DNA of 64,000 nucleotides from Tubulanus polymorphus (taxonomy: Eukaryota; Nemertea; Palaeonemertea; Tubulaniformes; Tubulanidae), in assembly GCF_964204645.1 (NCBI RefSeq), contig NC_134036.1:8170704-8234703 (forward strand), given 5' to 3'. The notes under the pieces are model-generated. The model did not search any database and was not told where the DNA came from. It worked only from the letters and a program-made list of their open reading frames with translations. The position numbers and the translations under genes are program-made. Below are positions 31,942 to 41,562 of the stretch, piece by piece. Position 1 is the stretch's first letter; the number at the start of each line of letters is the position of its first letter.

Positions 31942-33206
31942 TGATCCGCAGCAAGATTCCGTAGTAACTAAAGAATGTTCGTAATGATGGTTTTTGTTTA
32001 CGTTGGTGGTTTCTTTATGGGTATCAGACAGCAAACGATGTGTGCAAGTTGTTGTTTGATGCTTTGATCTACCAGCGCTGACAATAAATCAGCCAGGGGT
32101 AAAAATAATTCTTCCTCGGTTCTTGTGCGTCGATATCTGGCAAACATTCAGAATTATTTTTAAAAACTTAAGGATAGACGTAATTGGTTGGGTCGGAACG
32201 ATGAGGTGCTTTGATAGTGTGGTTTGTGTAGGGATCTCGCTGTTACTTCTTGATACTCCCGACTACTTTCTATAAAAGGAAGAACCGGAAGTATAGGGAG
32301 ACATGGTTGTTTTGCTTTATCCTGTAGTATTATAGAGTTAGTTAAATTATAAATGAAAATTGGTGTAATAAGTATAGAATGATTTTAGATTTGATAATTA
32401 ATTACATTGTATTTCTGAATCAAAAGTTTACTATTGTTGATTGGAAAAAGAAACGATGAGTTTGTTCCATAATCTAGGTGAAAACTAAGTTTTGAAAATA
32501 TATCTAAATTAAGTATCCTGGATGTTAATTCAGGACAAGACCTTTATAATCGCTTAAGTTTTATGGAAGGTTAATTGTGGCAAATATCAATACTAGCTCT
32601 CTAAGGTTTCTGTTGGTGTACATGTCTGTTGGTAACTCGTAGAGAATAGCTGCTCTCTCAACGATGATGAGTAGGGAGTGAGTAAATCAAAGCGCGTTAT
32701 GACAGGAGGGTTGGAAAGAAAAGTTACTTTGGCAAATCAGTTTCTCAAATAATTTTAGATTAGCAAATCATTAAGGCTAATTCTACATGTCCAAAACCGT
32801 CATGACAGCTAGGTTGCTGCTCCTTGCCAAAAGTCAAACGGGAGAGTCGGCATTCTAGGAATGTCGATCTTTTCTATAAAAAAGGCCCGCAGTCTTGAGA
32901 AAGCAGACTTACCAGGGACGCTCGTTAGAGATACTTGAGGTTTGGGTGGAAATACCAGAATAAAGACGGGTTACCAACAGTAGTGTACAATAGGAATTTG
33001 GAGTTAGGAATTGGACTGTGTACTATCTGGAGTTATTACTATCATCAAGGTAAATAAAATCTATATTATTATTATTATATTCAATCAGAATTTCGGCATT
33101 TTAGTTTGATTATTTGGGTTTGTGCACGGACACGTTCTCTCGCCAGGGACCGATCTTTACGTTTTTATATTCAACGATTAAGGAGAGGATTGTGACCGGT
33201 GTATCA
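31942..33206 (+). repeat. 5' LTR of Gypsy element
   Basis: 1265 bp, identical in length to the 3' LTR. TATAAAAG near 32272 and TATAAA at 32875-32880 are promoter candidates; the second, with AATAAA at 33053-33058 downstream, gives a plausible U3-R-U5 layout with R starting near 32905. Confidence 0.95.
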
Positions 33207-33207
33207 T

Positions 33208-33225
33208 TGGCGCCGAAACCCGGGA
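33208..33225 (+). promoter_or_regulatory. Primer binding site, tRNA-Phe type
   Basis: TGGCGCCGAAACCCGGGA starts 1 bp after the LTR. It complements the 3' 18 nt of eukaryotic tRNA-Phe (including CCA) at 17 positions, the exception facing the discriminator base. It would prime minus-strand DNA synthesis. Confidence 0.75.
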
Positions 33226-33284
33226 TATCAATAATCTTCGGTTTACGATAAACTTTTTACATTAAATTGTTTAGTTTTGTTCAA

Positions 33285-33923
33285 ATGGTACATATCTTCG
33301 TATGCTCCCACTGTGGTGCGAGGAACGCATTCTCTAAGAAGCGCCGCACTACAACCAACTCAGCATACAAAAAGAAATTGTGGGGGTCGAACCCACCTAA
33401 TACCAAACCGTTTGAAATTCCGGTCGAGTTTCGGGAACCATTGTGGGATTTGAACCCACTGCCAACTCCGGTCGACCCTGTTGAGACACTGCGGGATTCG
33501 AACCCCAGAGGTGCACAGCCATTTGAAATTCCGGTCGAGTTTCGGGAACCATTGTGGGATTTGAACCCACTGCCAACTCCGGTCGACCCTGTTGAGACAC
33601 TGCGGGATTCGAACCCCAGAGGTGCACAGCCATTTGAAATCCCGGAAGAGTATCGGGAGCCGTTGTGGGATTCGAACCCACTGCTGACTTTGGCCGTATC
33701 TGCTGAGCCTTTACGGGATTCTAACCCGACCGACACTCAGCGCGAAGCTTCGATCACCTCGAGGGATTCAAACCCTCTCGAACGCCGGCAAAGGGTAAAG
33801 CCAGTGAAAGTGCCCGAGAAATTCGACCCATTTTGGGCACATTTTTTTCGTGATTTTGCAAACCCGGCCGAGTTGTTCTTTGGTGATAAAGACGCTGACG
33901 GCTATTTCCTTTGTCCAGTATAG
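33285..33923 (+). CDS. Leader ORF1 with DSNP repeats
   Basis: 212 residues from the first ATG in frame. A short CxxC pair near the start (CSHCG) is followed by repeats of 37 residues with the phrases PLWDLNPL and LRDSNP. At DNA level each phrase carries a hairpin of the form stem-ATTCGAA-stem. The protein has no match I know. It is the first ORF after the PBS, separate from Gag, with 94 bp to ORF2. It could be an accessory protein or mainly a carrier of RNA structure. The ORF is intact. Confidence 0.6.
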   Translation: MVHIFVCSHCGARNAFSKKRRTTTNSAYKKKLWGSNPPNTKPFEIPVEFREPLWDLNPLPTPVDPVETLRDSNPRGAQPFEIPVEFREPLWDLNPLPTPVDPVETLRDSNPRGAQPFEIPEEYREPLWDSNPLLTLAVSAEPLRDSNPTDTQREASITSRDSNPLERRQRVKPVKVPEKFDPFWAHFFRDFANPAELFFGDKDADGYFLCPV

Positions 33924-34336
33924 ACTAAGGGGGTCTTATAGTACCAGTCAATTGTTAACTTTATGATTGCCTGATTGTTATTTGTGAAAAATATTTGGTG
34001 TTGTTTGTGATTGATACATGTCAGCTGGGTTGAGGCGTGGTTACTGTGGGGCAACGGTGTCCAAGACGCCCACGCTTGCCCCAGTCCCCAAGTCTAGTTG
34101 GGAGGTACCAGCTCATTTAAGGGAGCCACTGTGGGATTCGAACCCACTTAGCACCAAGGGGACCACTAACAACAGAGCTGCTGAACAGCCACTGTGGGAT
34201 TCGAACCCACTTAGCATCAAGGGTATTACCAACGACAGAGCTGTTAAACAGCCACTGTTGGATTCAAACCCACTCAGCACAAAGGGTACCAATAACGACG
34301 GAGCGGTCGGACAGACTCTGAGGGATTCGAACCCTC
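33380..34336 (+). repeat. Array of T-arm-like hairpins (minus-strand B-boxes)
   Basis: Twelve sites share a 7-nt core ATTCGAA or close variant; most have a 5-bp stem, e.g. GTGGG-ATTCGAA-CCCAC at 33665-33681, 34131-34147 and 34194-34210, and GAGGG...CCCTC at 33761-33777 and 34320-34336. Spacing is 111 bp for pairs in ORF1 and 63 bp in ORF2. On the minus strand each reads GGTTCGAATCC, the tRNA B-box. Confidence 0.9.
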
Positions 34337-34458
34337 CACCCAGCGGGCTTAATACTTATACGTCTACCTGGGATCAGGGGGATTTCAGTTTATGTGCTAT
34401 CCCTGACCATAACGTATTGTTGGCTGATAAGTCGCGAACATACAGCTACTTTGATTAA
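34018..34458 (+). CDS. Leader ORF2 with 21-residue DSNP repeats
   Basis: 146 residues. Four repeats of 21 residues hold PLWDSNPLS or variants; the repeated DNA again forms hairpins. The C-terminus reads LLADKSRTYSYFD and resembles the end of the envelope protein (LLADASRLYPYLY), a shared tail that suggests common sorting or partner binding. No known domain. ORF intact and 92 bp before ORF3. Confidence 0.6.
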   Translation: MSAGLRRGYCGATVSKTPTLAPVPKSSWEVPAHLREPLWDSNPLSTKGTTNNRAAEQPLWDSNPLSIKGITNDRAVKQPLLDSNPLSTKGTNNDGAVGQTLRDSNPPPSGLNTYTSTWDQGDFSLCAIPDHNVLLADKSRTYSYFD

Positions 34459-34550
34459 ATTGGGGTTATTTATTGAAATTATAATAAGCAGTTAAACTCG
34501 AATTGTATAATTTTCTTTTTGGTGATTATTATTTGTAAGATAGTACGTTA

Positions 34551-35348
34551 ATGTCGGGGTCGATTACGGTAAGGTGCACAAACAAACGTCGTAGCCCTGG
34601 TTATTGGAGTACACTACCCCGAAAAAGGTGGCTCACTACTGTGAGTATAGCACCCGCGACACCTACCATCATAACTACTTCCCCTGGGACCAGTGCTGGG
34701 ACTCCAACTTCTCAGTCTTCAGACTTTGACTTTTTGGATAGTTGTTTGTATTGTGAGTGCCCAACGTTAGCGGTTTTTCAGGACCAGGTAAATTGTACTT
34801 GCTCGTCTTCAGTGACCCCTTCTCCGCCCCTAAGTCCTTCGGGTACGGATTCGAACCGAAATAGCTCGATACGGACTGGTGAACCTATCACACGGCCGCC
34901 GTCATCAGCTGGATCAACCGGTTCCAGCGACTCAAGCTTTTCATGCTGTTGTTCGGTGCCGCCTGGTTCACCTATAGGGATTGATCAGTTCGACTCAGAG
35001 CAACCGGCAGACCTGTCTGCAACTCGATCTTTAAACAGACCATTAGCAATTGTTACGCCTGTAGCGGGCCAACTGTTGGGCGGACATTTGGGCGAACCTG
35101 TCCAAAGTTTTCCAGTAGACCTGTCCTTAGGTGCGTCTGCGGGTGACCAATCGTTGGATCTGTCGCCCAGCGGGGGTATAGGCCGATTTTCAGAAAGTCA
35201 GTCTGCCCTTGGCCCTAGCACTTCGTGGATTTTTGAGGAGATTGATGACATTCTTTCGTCATTTTTAAGGGAAGAGATTACGGTGGAGGAGGTTGCCCGT
35301 ACTTGGGATAACCTACTTTGTTGGGCTGATCGCCAGGATCAGGTTTAG
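34551..35348 (+). CDS. Leader ORF3, Ser/Thr/Pro-rich
   Basis: 265 residues: a basic start (NKRRSPGY...RKRW), a long Ser/Thr/Pro/Gly stretch with a CCC cluster, and an acidic amphipathic C-terminus (WIFEEIDDILSSFLREEI). PADLS and PVDLS occur in the middle and fit the PxDLS motif bound by CtBP corepressors. A GATTCGAAC hairpin core is at 34846-34858. No domain is recognised. It is separate from Gag by 58 bp; a regulatory accessory protein is one possibility. Confidence 0.55.
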   Translation: MSGSITVRCTNKRRSPGYWSTLPRKRWLTTVSIAPATPTIITTSPGTSAGTPTSQSSDFDFLDSCLYCECPTLAVFQDQVNCTCSSSVTPSPPLSPSGTDSNRNSSIRTGEPITRPPSSAGSTGSSDSSFSCCCSVPPGSPIGIDQFDSEQPADLSATRSLNRPLAIVTPVAGQLLGGHLGEPVQSFPVDLSLGASAGDQSLDLSPSGGIGRFSESQSALGPSTSWIFEEIDDILSSFLREEITVEEVARTWDNLLCWADRQDQV

Positions 35349-35406
35349 AATTTAAAAGTAGCATCATCGTAGGAATAATAATAATTTGATTACTCTGGTT
35401 TAGAAA

Positions 35407-36567
35407 ATGGCAACTAGAAGCGGGACAACATACGGGTCGGACGATGCGGGTGGCTTGCAGGGGCAAACCTCTACAGGAGGAAACCCACAGGGTCACCCCC
35501 CAATTAGCAATGACACGGTTTTAGAGGCCCTCTCGGGCTTACGCGAACAGGTGGACACGGCCACCGCGTTTATGAACTTCTCCATGCTCCCGAAATTTAC
35601 AGGACGAGACAGTCAGTGCGTCTCTGACTGGTTCAGAGGGTTCAATCGTTTGGCCGATCTGAGAGGCTGGGACGAAAATGCCAAAAAGAAACAGTTGTAT
35701 TGGTTTTTGGCTGGCCCAGCCCTAGTTCTATTCAATGACCTCCGCATTGATCAGGCGACCGATTCGACCGGTACAAAAATTACCACTCCCTGGGAGCATA
35801 TTGTGCATGCATTTTGCACGCAATTTAGCCCTACCTCGTGGGCCTTGGTCAAGGAGTCGGCCTTGACGACAATGCGACAGGGGGAAACGCAACCGGTCGA
35901 TAGGTTTGCGGAGGAGATTGATCGGGTGGCCTCAAGTTTGAAGTTCTCGGACCACCAGAAAAAGATGTTATTGATCAATAACTCTCGGCCTGACATTTCA
36001 GTCTATCTGTTGTCGCAACGTCCAACGACTTTTAGGGATGCATGGGAGGCAGCCAGAATGGCTGAACATATCGAACAACGAAAGGCCCTGTCGTCTCCCA
36101 AGATATCGCAAATTGGGACCGAACCAAATAAGGCGATAGGGGATGTCATGACGGAGCTACGGGACATGTTCCGCCAAATCATGGACACACAAAAGCCTAC
36201 CCGAACTCAGCGGGATGATAGGGGTACTTATTATAGCGAGAACCGTCCATCACAACGGTCGCAAGATGGGCAGGTGGTGTGCTACCAATGTCACGCCCCC
36301 GGTCATTACGCCAGGAATTGTCCAACTTGGCGTTACGACCAACAAAGGTCGCGGGTCTCGCCAAACCGGGACGCATTTCAGCGTGATAATCGCCGTCCCC
36401 AAAACTTTGGTAGGGGCCAGTTTCGGTCACAGAATATTGGACGTGGTTCCCAAGGGGCTAATCGAACATTTAGTCAGGGAAACGACCGGGGACCTCATCC
36501 TATGGACCGACAAGGGTGGGGTCGCGCAATGAATGGTCAACAGAGCCCTCGCCCGATTCGGCGATAA
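35407..36567 (+). CDS. gag: Gag
   Basis: 386 residues. The central part (about 45-215) has the helical capsid-type retrotransposon Gag fold signature, with FTGRDSQCVSDWFRGFNRLAD and QLYWFLAGPAL. One CCHC zinc knuckle, C-x2-C-x4-H-x4-C (CYQCHAPGHYARNC), sits near residues 293-306, followed by an Arg/Gly/Gln-rich tail. Gag would assemble particles and bind genomic RNA. Its end overlaps pol, entered by a -1 frameshift at 36477-36483. Confidence 0.9.
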   Translation: MATRSGTTYGSDDAGGLQGQTSTGGNPQGHPPISNDTVLEALSGLREQVDTATAFMNFSMLPKFTGRDSQCVSDWFRGFNRLADLRGWDENAKKKQLYWFLAGPALVLFNDLRIDQATDSTGTKITTPWEHIVHAFCTQFSPTSWALVKESALTTMRQGETQPVDRFAEEIDRVASSLKFSDHQKKMLLINNSRPDISVYLLSQRPTTFRDAWEAARMAEHIEQRKALSSPKISQIGTEPNKAIGDVMTELRDMFRQIMDTQKPTRTQRDDRGTYYSENRPSQRSQDGQVVCYQCHAPGHYARNCPTWRYDQQRSRVSPNRDAFQRDNRRPQNFGRGQFRSQNIGRGSQGANRTFSQGNDRGPHPMDRQGWGRAMNGQQSPRPIRR

Positions 36568-39500
36568 GGAGTGATTTTTGGTGGGACGACTCATATTCAT
36601 ATCATAGATATGACGATGACAGTCCTGTAATCGACGATTATATTTTTAATGATGTTGATGATTATTTTGAGGACGATAGGGATGATATATTCGACATGTC
36701 ATTTGATCAGGGCAACATGCTAGCTGACTCATTTTCTCTTTATTTTGAACCTGAGGGGAACTGTAATGTAGATTACTTAGATGAAAATGAACCTATACAT
36801 TTAAATAAGTTTATTGATTATCACACTCCTTCATGGGGTGCCGATGACGTTTATGACATTCAGGATCGTAACTTTGGGGACAGCTGGAGGGACAATACCC
36901 AGTTGTCGTTTGATGGAAATTTTTATATGGATCGGGGATCCAATTTTGAGGACAGCTGGATGAATAATTCCCAGTTGTCGGTTACTAGAGAGCCTATAAA
37001 AAGACACAGGAGGGTCACATTTAGCGATCCGGTTGAATTGCAGGAGGTACGTGCGGATATGGCGTGCTCGGGTGACAATATTAGTGTTGATAGGTCACAC
37101 CCTAGAGGGGTTAATGGTCCGACGGATTCGGCAGAAGATGACCTTTTTAGAGATAAGAAGTCTCAATTGAATTGTCACGAACGCACTCTTGATCAGTATA
37201 AGTACCCGGTAACTTCCGAATCAGCGGTACAATGTGACCTAGTGTCAGTGGATTTAAGTAATAACAGTTCACGGTCGGAATGTCGTAATGATCATCATGA
37301 TACGGAGACTGTCGTATCGAATGTATCGAATCAGGTGTCAACATCGGAAAATAGTTGTCGGTTATTCGGTAATGAAATGTCCATCGTACGGGACGGAGGT
37401 CAGGTTGTCCCCACGTCTGAACCAATTATGCCAACAAATGACAATGTTGGAATAGGAGATTCGAACTCCGAGTTTCAACCTACTATTCACTGTCAGGAAC
37501 AACTTCCGCCTATTACGACGACGTTAGGTGACACGCCAACCAACGACATATGGTCTCTTTCTAGTCAGAATAATCCTGTTGAACAAGAGGTTTATTCCCC
37601 GTCGATCATGGCAACTGTCGCTAACCGAGTGACAGGTAGCCATTCGGGGACACCATTAAGTATTTTGATCGACACGGGCGCCGAAATATCTGTATTATCG
37701 AACGATTATTTTACGACTCATCCTCAGATATCAAATGGCCCTTTGCAGGTCGGTCAATTCCAATCTGCCCGTGGGGTAGATGGAACTAAATTTGACCTGA
37801 GAGGAGTTATTTGTGTGGATTTTGTGTTAGGCAATTTGGAAATTACGCACTCTATGTACGTGGTAGACGGTATCACGTCCGATGTAATTCTTGGAGCTGA
37901 TTTCTTAGAACAAAACCAGGCAGTTATTGATTATGCAAGAAAGGCCCTTTTGTTACCAGGGGCCGATGCAATTTACTTCAACAATACTGTCAATTTGGGC
38001 AAGTCTTCGTCCGTCAAGGTTACGCGAATGACTGTCATTCCCCCCTCATGTGAGGTCATCATAGACGGAAAGTACTCGATTGACAGGACACAAGCATCGG
38101 TGGCAGTCTTTGAGCCGGCAAATCAATTAAGGGCACATGATCTTATGAGTGCAAGGTCAGTTGTCGACGTTACGCAATCAGGCATTCCGGTTCGGGTCAT
38201 GAATCCCACATCACGACATGTCACCCTCTATGAGGATATGTGTCTTGGCCACTTATGGACAGATGGGTGGTCACTTGACCAATCCCTGAAGAATGAAGGG
38301 AATTCGGGACAGCTGACCCGACCTCCAGAGGTGTCTGTCACACATGTGGACTACCCTCAGACATCTGCTGACATTGGGATACCGGAAATAGATATGTCAG
38401 ACTCGGACCTTTCTGTATCACAGAAAGCGGAACTTCTTGAACTAATACGATCGTATCGGGACATTTTTGCACGAACACCGGACGAGCTTGGTAAAACTGA
38501 CTTAGTCAAACACGTCATTGACACAGGGGACGCGGCCCCAATTCGGAAAAGGCCTTATAGAGCCTCTCCGGCCATGCAAGAAGTTATTGACACGCATGTC
38601 AAACAGATGTTAGACATGGGGATAGTACAGCATAGTACTAGCCCATGGGCTGCCCCGGTCGTTCTCGTTCGGAAAAAGAGCCCGGACGGAGATGTCAAGT
38701 GGAGATTCTGTGTTGACTATCGGGGATTGAATGCTGTCACCCGTTCAGACTCTTTTCCCCTGCCTAGAATCGATGATCTCTTGGCTCAGGTTGGTCAAGC
38801 GGCACCTACATTCTTTAGCTCACTTGATTTTCTGAGTGGCTACTGGCAAGTTGAAGTTGACGAGGCCAGTAGGGATAAGACTGCTTTTATAACACAGTCG
38901 TCTCTTTTGGAATTTAAGGTACTCCCATTTGGTCTGAAATCGGCGCCATCTACCTTTCAGCGGTTGACTGGTGGTCTGCTGAGAGACTTGGTTGGGAAAT
39001 TTTGTCTAGTATATTTGGACGATATTATCTGTTACTCGAATTCTTTTGACGGTCATTTAATTCACCTGGCTCAAATTTTCGATCGATTTCGTGAGTCAGG
39101 TCTTCGCCTAAATCCAAAGAAATGTCGGTTTGCTGTCAAAACCATTGACTTCCTTGGGCATCGAATATCTAAGGACGGGATCGCTACTGACCCGGAAAAG
39201 GTAGCAGCCGTACAGGAATGGCCTGTCCCCACGACTTTAAAAGAACTACGAAGTTTTCTGGGGTTCACCAATTATTATCGGCGTTTTTGTAAAGGTTACA
39301 GCACTATGGCGGCCCCCTTACACCAGTTGACTAAGAAAGGCGTGCCGTATAGATGGGACGCTTCTTGTCAACAGGCTTTCGACACCCTTAAGCAAGCGAT
39401 GCTCGAAGCCCCAGTATTGGCCTTCCCCATTTATGGGGCATCGCCATTTTTATTATATACTGATGCCTCCGATGAAGGTATCGGCATGGTCCTGGCGCAG

Positions 39501-41516
39501 GTCCAGGATGGGCAAGAAAGAGCAATTGCATATGCGGGGCGAGGATTGAATAAAGCGGAGAAAAATTATTCTACAACGGACCGTGAACTCTTAGCTGTTG
39601 CAGCAGGAGTCAAAAAGTTTGAACCCTACTTACGGGGATATCATTTCGAGATTATCACAGACCACAGTTGCTTACGGTATCTTCAGACCATGAAAACACT
39701 TTCGGGTCGTGTTGGCCGTATTGCACTCTACTTAGAGCAATTTGACTACTCCATATCGCATCGTCCAGGCAAGGCAAACGGGAACGCCGATGGGCTCTCT
39801 CGTCGCCCGTATCCCATCTCTGATAGTATGGAAGACACTATCGACACGTGTGCTCTCGAGGCTGACAATGAGCGGCCTGTACCCGTCAACATGGGCGAGC
39901 TCCAGCGGTCTGATTTACAATTAGTGTGTCTTATAGACTATTTACTTGATGGTACCTTGCCAGATGATGACAAGGAAGCCCGGAGAATTATCTTGCAGTC
40001 AGACTACTTCTTTGTTGACGATGATGGAGTTCTTTACCATGTGGACTCTAAAAAGAAAATTGAGGCTGATGGGCCTCGTCAGTTGGTCATACCTAAAAGT
40101 ATGTATGCGGAAATGTTAGAGGCTGGTCATGATTCAATGACTGGCGGTCACTTGGGTCACAAACGGACCTACGAAACCTTGCGAGCAAGGTATTACTGGC
40201 ATGGTATGTATCGAGACGTTGAAAATTGGATTAAATCCTGTAAGGACTGTGCGACTAAGAATCAGCCAGGGAAGCCCATTAGGGCCCCGGTTAACCCCAT
40301 AGCTGTCACAGGGCCGTGGGATAGAGTCTCAATGGATGTATGTGGTCCTTTTCCAACAACGGACTCGGGAAATAAATACATATTGGTCTTTGTCGACTAT
40401 CTTACAAAGTGGGTTGAAGCTTTTGCTATGACTAATCAAGAAGCCACGACGGTCGCTACGATCTTTTATGAACAAATCATTTGTCGCCATGGAGCGCCCT
40501 CTGTTTTGCAGAGCGATCGCGGAACAAATTTCCTGAGTAAATTAGTCAGCGAGGTTTCGCGGCTATGTAATACGCCACGGGCACGGTCCAGTGCGTATAG
40601 ACCACAAACTCAGGGACAAGTCGAGCACATGAATCTTGTGATTGTCAAGGCTCTGAGCATGTACTGCAATGAACGCCAAACCGATTGGGACGAATACCTT
40701 TACCCCATTCTATTTGCATATCGGGTAAGTCCAGCTTCGGATACGTCGCAATACTCGCCATTCTACCTCATGTATGGCCGAGAACCGAGGTTGCCGATGG
40801 ACGTTGCTTTACTTAATCCGAGGGACGTTTACTTTGATGCAGGAGGCTTTGTCCAAGCAATGTTGCCAAAGTTAAAAGAGGCCAGGAAGTTGGCCAAGGC
40901 TAATATCAAAAAGGCGCAGGAGAAGATGAAGGAACGTTTCGACAGGACTGCCGTTCCCCCAAATTTCGCAGTAGGTGATCAAGTGTTGCTATTCACTCCA
41001 AAGAAAATAAAGAGGCTTAGTAAGAAATTGCTTCATCAATGGACGGGCCCTTATCGAATTGTCCGACAGATTTCTCCTGTATCTTTCATTTTGGAGAATG
41101 AGAGGAATCAAGAGTTGGCCGTCCCAGTACATTGTAATAGAATGAAGCATTTCTTTTCAACGGACATTAGGCCGCTCGAGGACGACATACCTGAGAATCC
41201 ACCTATTGACAGGGAGGACGGGGATCAACCTGAGGAGGCGCCTGTCCTCGCACCGGATGATCCGGGCGATCAAAATCAGCCTGCGAATCCGGTTGAGCCA
41301 ATCTATTACGTAGAACGAGTGATTCGTCACAAAAAAGAGAAAGGCATTCTGAAATATCTTATAAAATGGGTTGGCTATGACGATAATGAGAACACGTTTG
41401 AGCCAGCCGAAAACCTGCCTCCTGAAATCATTCGAGCCTATTGGGATGACCATGCCGCTAAAGTGAAGCGAAAAACTCGTAAAAATAAGAAGAGACGTCG
41501 AGAAAGAGACGACTAG
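36474..41516 (+). CDS. pol: Pol: protease, RT, RNase H, integrase, chromodomain
   Basis: Open in the -1 frame; residues are counted from 36516. A long acidic linker (1-360) precedes an aspartic protease with DTGAEIS (Asp 386). RT has FCVDYRGLN, SLDFLSGYWQV and YLDD (833-836); RNase H has YTDASDEG (Asp 983). Integrase shows an HHCC finger (GHLGHKRT...CKDC) and a catalytic triad Asp 1274, Asp 1334, Glu 1370 (D,D-35-E), then a GPY/F-type module (WTGPYRIV). A chromodomain (YYVERVIRHKK...YLIKWVGYDDNENTFEP) lies at about 1596-1640. The chromodomain would steer integration to modified histones. No break is seen. Confidence 0.95.
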   Translation, partial: SGKRPGTSSYGPTRVGSRNEWSTEPSPDSAIRSDFWWDDSYSYHRYDDDSPVIDDYIFNDVDDYFEDDRDDIFDMSFDQGNMLADSFSLYFEPEGNCNVDYLDENEPIHLNKFIDYHTPSWGADDVYDIQDRNFGDSWRDNTQLSFDGNFYMDRGSNFEDSWMNNSQLSVTREPIKRHRRVTFSDPVELQEVRADMACSGDNISVDRSHPRGVNGPTDSAEDDLFRDKKSQLNCHERTLDQYKYPVTSESAVQCDLVSVDLSNNSSRSECRNDHHDTETVVSNVSNQVSTSENSCRLFGNEMSIVRDGGQVVPTSEPIMPTNDNVGIGDSNSEFQPTIHCQEQLPPITTTLGDTPTNDIWSLSSQNNPVEQEVYSPSIMATVANRVTGSHSGTPLSILIDTGAEISVLSNDYFTTHPQISNGPLQVGQFQSARGVDGTKFDLRGVICVDFVLGNLEITHSMYVVDGITSDVILGADFLEQNQAVIDYARKALLLPGADAIYFNNTVNLGKSSSVKVTRMTVIPPSCEVIIDGKYSIDRTQASVAVFEPANQLRAHDLMSARSVVDVTQSGIPVRVMNPTSRHVTLYEDMCLGHLWTDGWSLDQSLKNEGNSGQLTRPPEVSVTHVDYPQTSADIGIPEIDMSDSDLSVSQKAELLELIRSYRDIFARTPDELGKTDLVKHVIDTGDAAPIRKRPYRASPAMQEVIDTHVKQMLDMGIVQHSTSPWAAPVVLVRKKSPDGDVKWRFCVDYRGLNAVTRSDSFPLPRIDDLLAQVGQAAPTFFSSLDFLSGYWQVEVDEASRDKTAFITQSSLLEFKVLPFGLKSAPSTFQRLTGGLLRDLVGKFCLVYLDDIICYSNSFDGHLIHLAQIFDRFRESGLRLNPKKCRFAVKTIDFLGHRISKDGIATDPEKVAAVQEWPVPTTLKELRSFLGFTNYYRRFCKGYSTMAAPLHQLTKKGVPYRWDASCQQAFDTLKQAMLEAPVLAFPIYGASPFLLYTDASDEGIGMVLAQVQDGQERAIAYAGRGLNKAEKNYSTTDRELLAVAAGVKKFEPYLRGYHFEIITDHSCLRYLQTMKTLSGRVGRIALYLEQFDYSISHRPGKANGNADGLSRRPYPISDSMEDTIDTCALEADNERPVPVNMGELQRSDLQLVCLIDYLLDGTLPDDDKEARRIILQSDYFFVDDDGVLYHVDSKKKIEADGPRQLVIPKSMYAEMLEAGHDSMTGGHLGHKRTYETLRARYYWHGMYRDVENWIKSCKDCATKNQPGKPIRAPVNPIAVTGPWDRVSMDVCGPFPTTDSGNKYILVFVDYLTKWVEAFAMTNQEATTVATIFYEQIICRHGAPSVLQSDRGTNFLSKLVSEVSRLCNTPRARSSAYRPQTQGQVEHMNLVIVKALSMYCNERQTDWDEYLYPILFAYRVSPASDTSQYSPFYLMYGREPRLPMDVALLNPRDVYFDAGGFVQAMLPKLKEARKLAKANIKKAQEKMKERFDRTAVPPNFAVGDQVLLFTPKKIKRLSKKLLHQWTGPYRIVRQISPVSFILENERNQELAVPVHCNRMKHFFSTDIRPLEDDIPENPPIDREDGDQPEEAPVLAPDDPGDQNQPANPVEPIYYVERVIRHKKEKGILKYLIKWVGYDDNENTFEPAENLPPEIIRAYWDDHAAKVKRKTRKNKKRRRERDD
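36477..36483 (+). promoter_or_regulatory. -1 ribosomal frameshift heptamer G GGA AAC
   Basis: GGGAAAC sits in the gag frame as G-GGA-AAC, a canonical slippery site. The pol frame opens only after a TAG at 36471-36473, so the site lies at the start of the overlap (36474-36567), where a -1 slip gives Gag-Pol. GC-rich sequence follows and could form the stimulatory structure. Confidence 0.75.
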
Positions 41517-41547
41517 TACGTGGTTTCGAGATTACTGATTCTTGCTA

Positions 41548-41561
41548 TCCCTATTTTTCAG
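41548..41561 (+). promoter_or_regulatory. Splice acceptor before env
   Basis: A pyrimidine-rich tract ending CTATTTTTCAG|G directly precedes the env ATG at 41563. Env made from a spliced subgenomic RNA is known for errantiviruses and retroviruses. The donor upstream was not identified. Confidence 0.6.
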
Positions 41562-41562
41562 G

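Noticed and set aside
33281..33736. Long minus-strand frames over the leader ORFs
   Set aside because: They are antisense shadows of the repeat array; codon structure and position support the plus-strand ORFs.
36516..36518. GTG at 36516 as an independent pol start
   Set aside because: The frame is open further upstream to 36474 and a slippery heptamer lies there, so Pol is better explained as a frameshift product.
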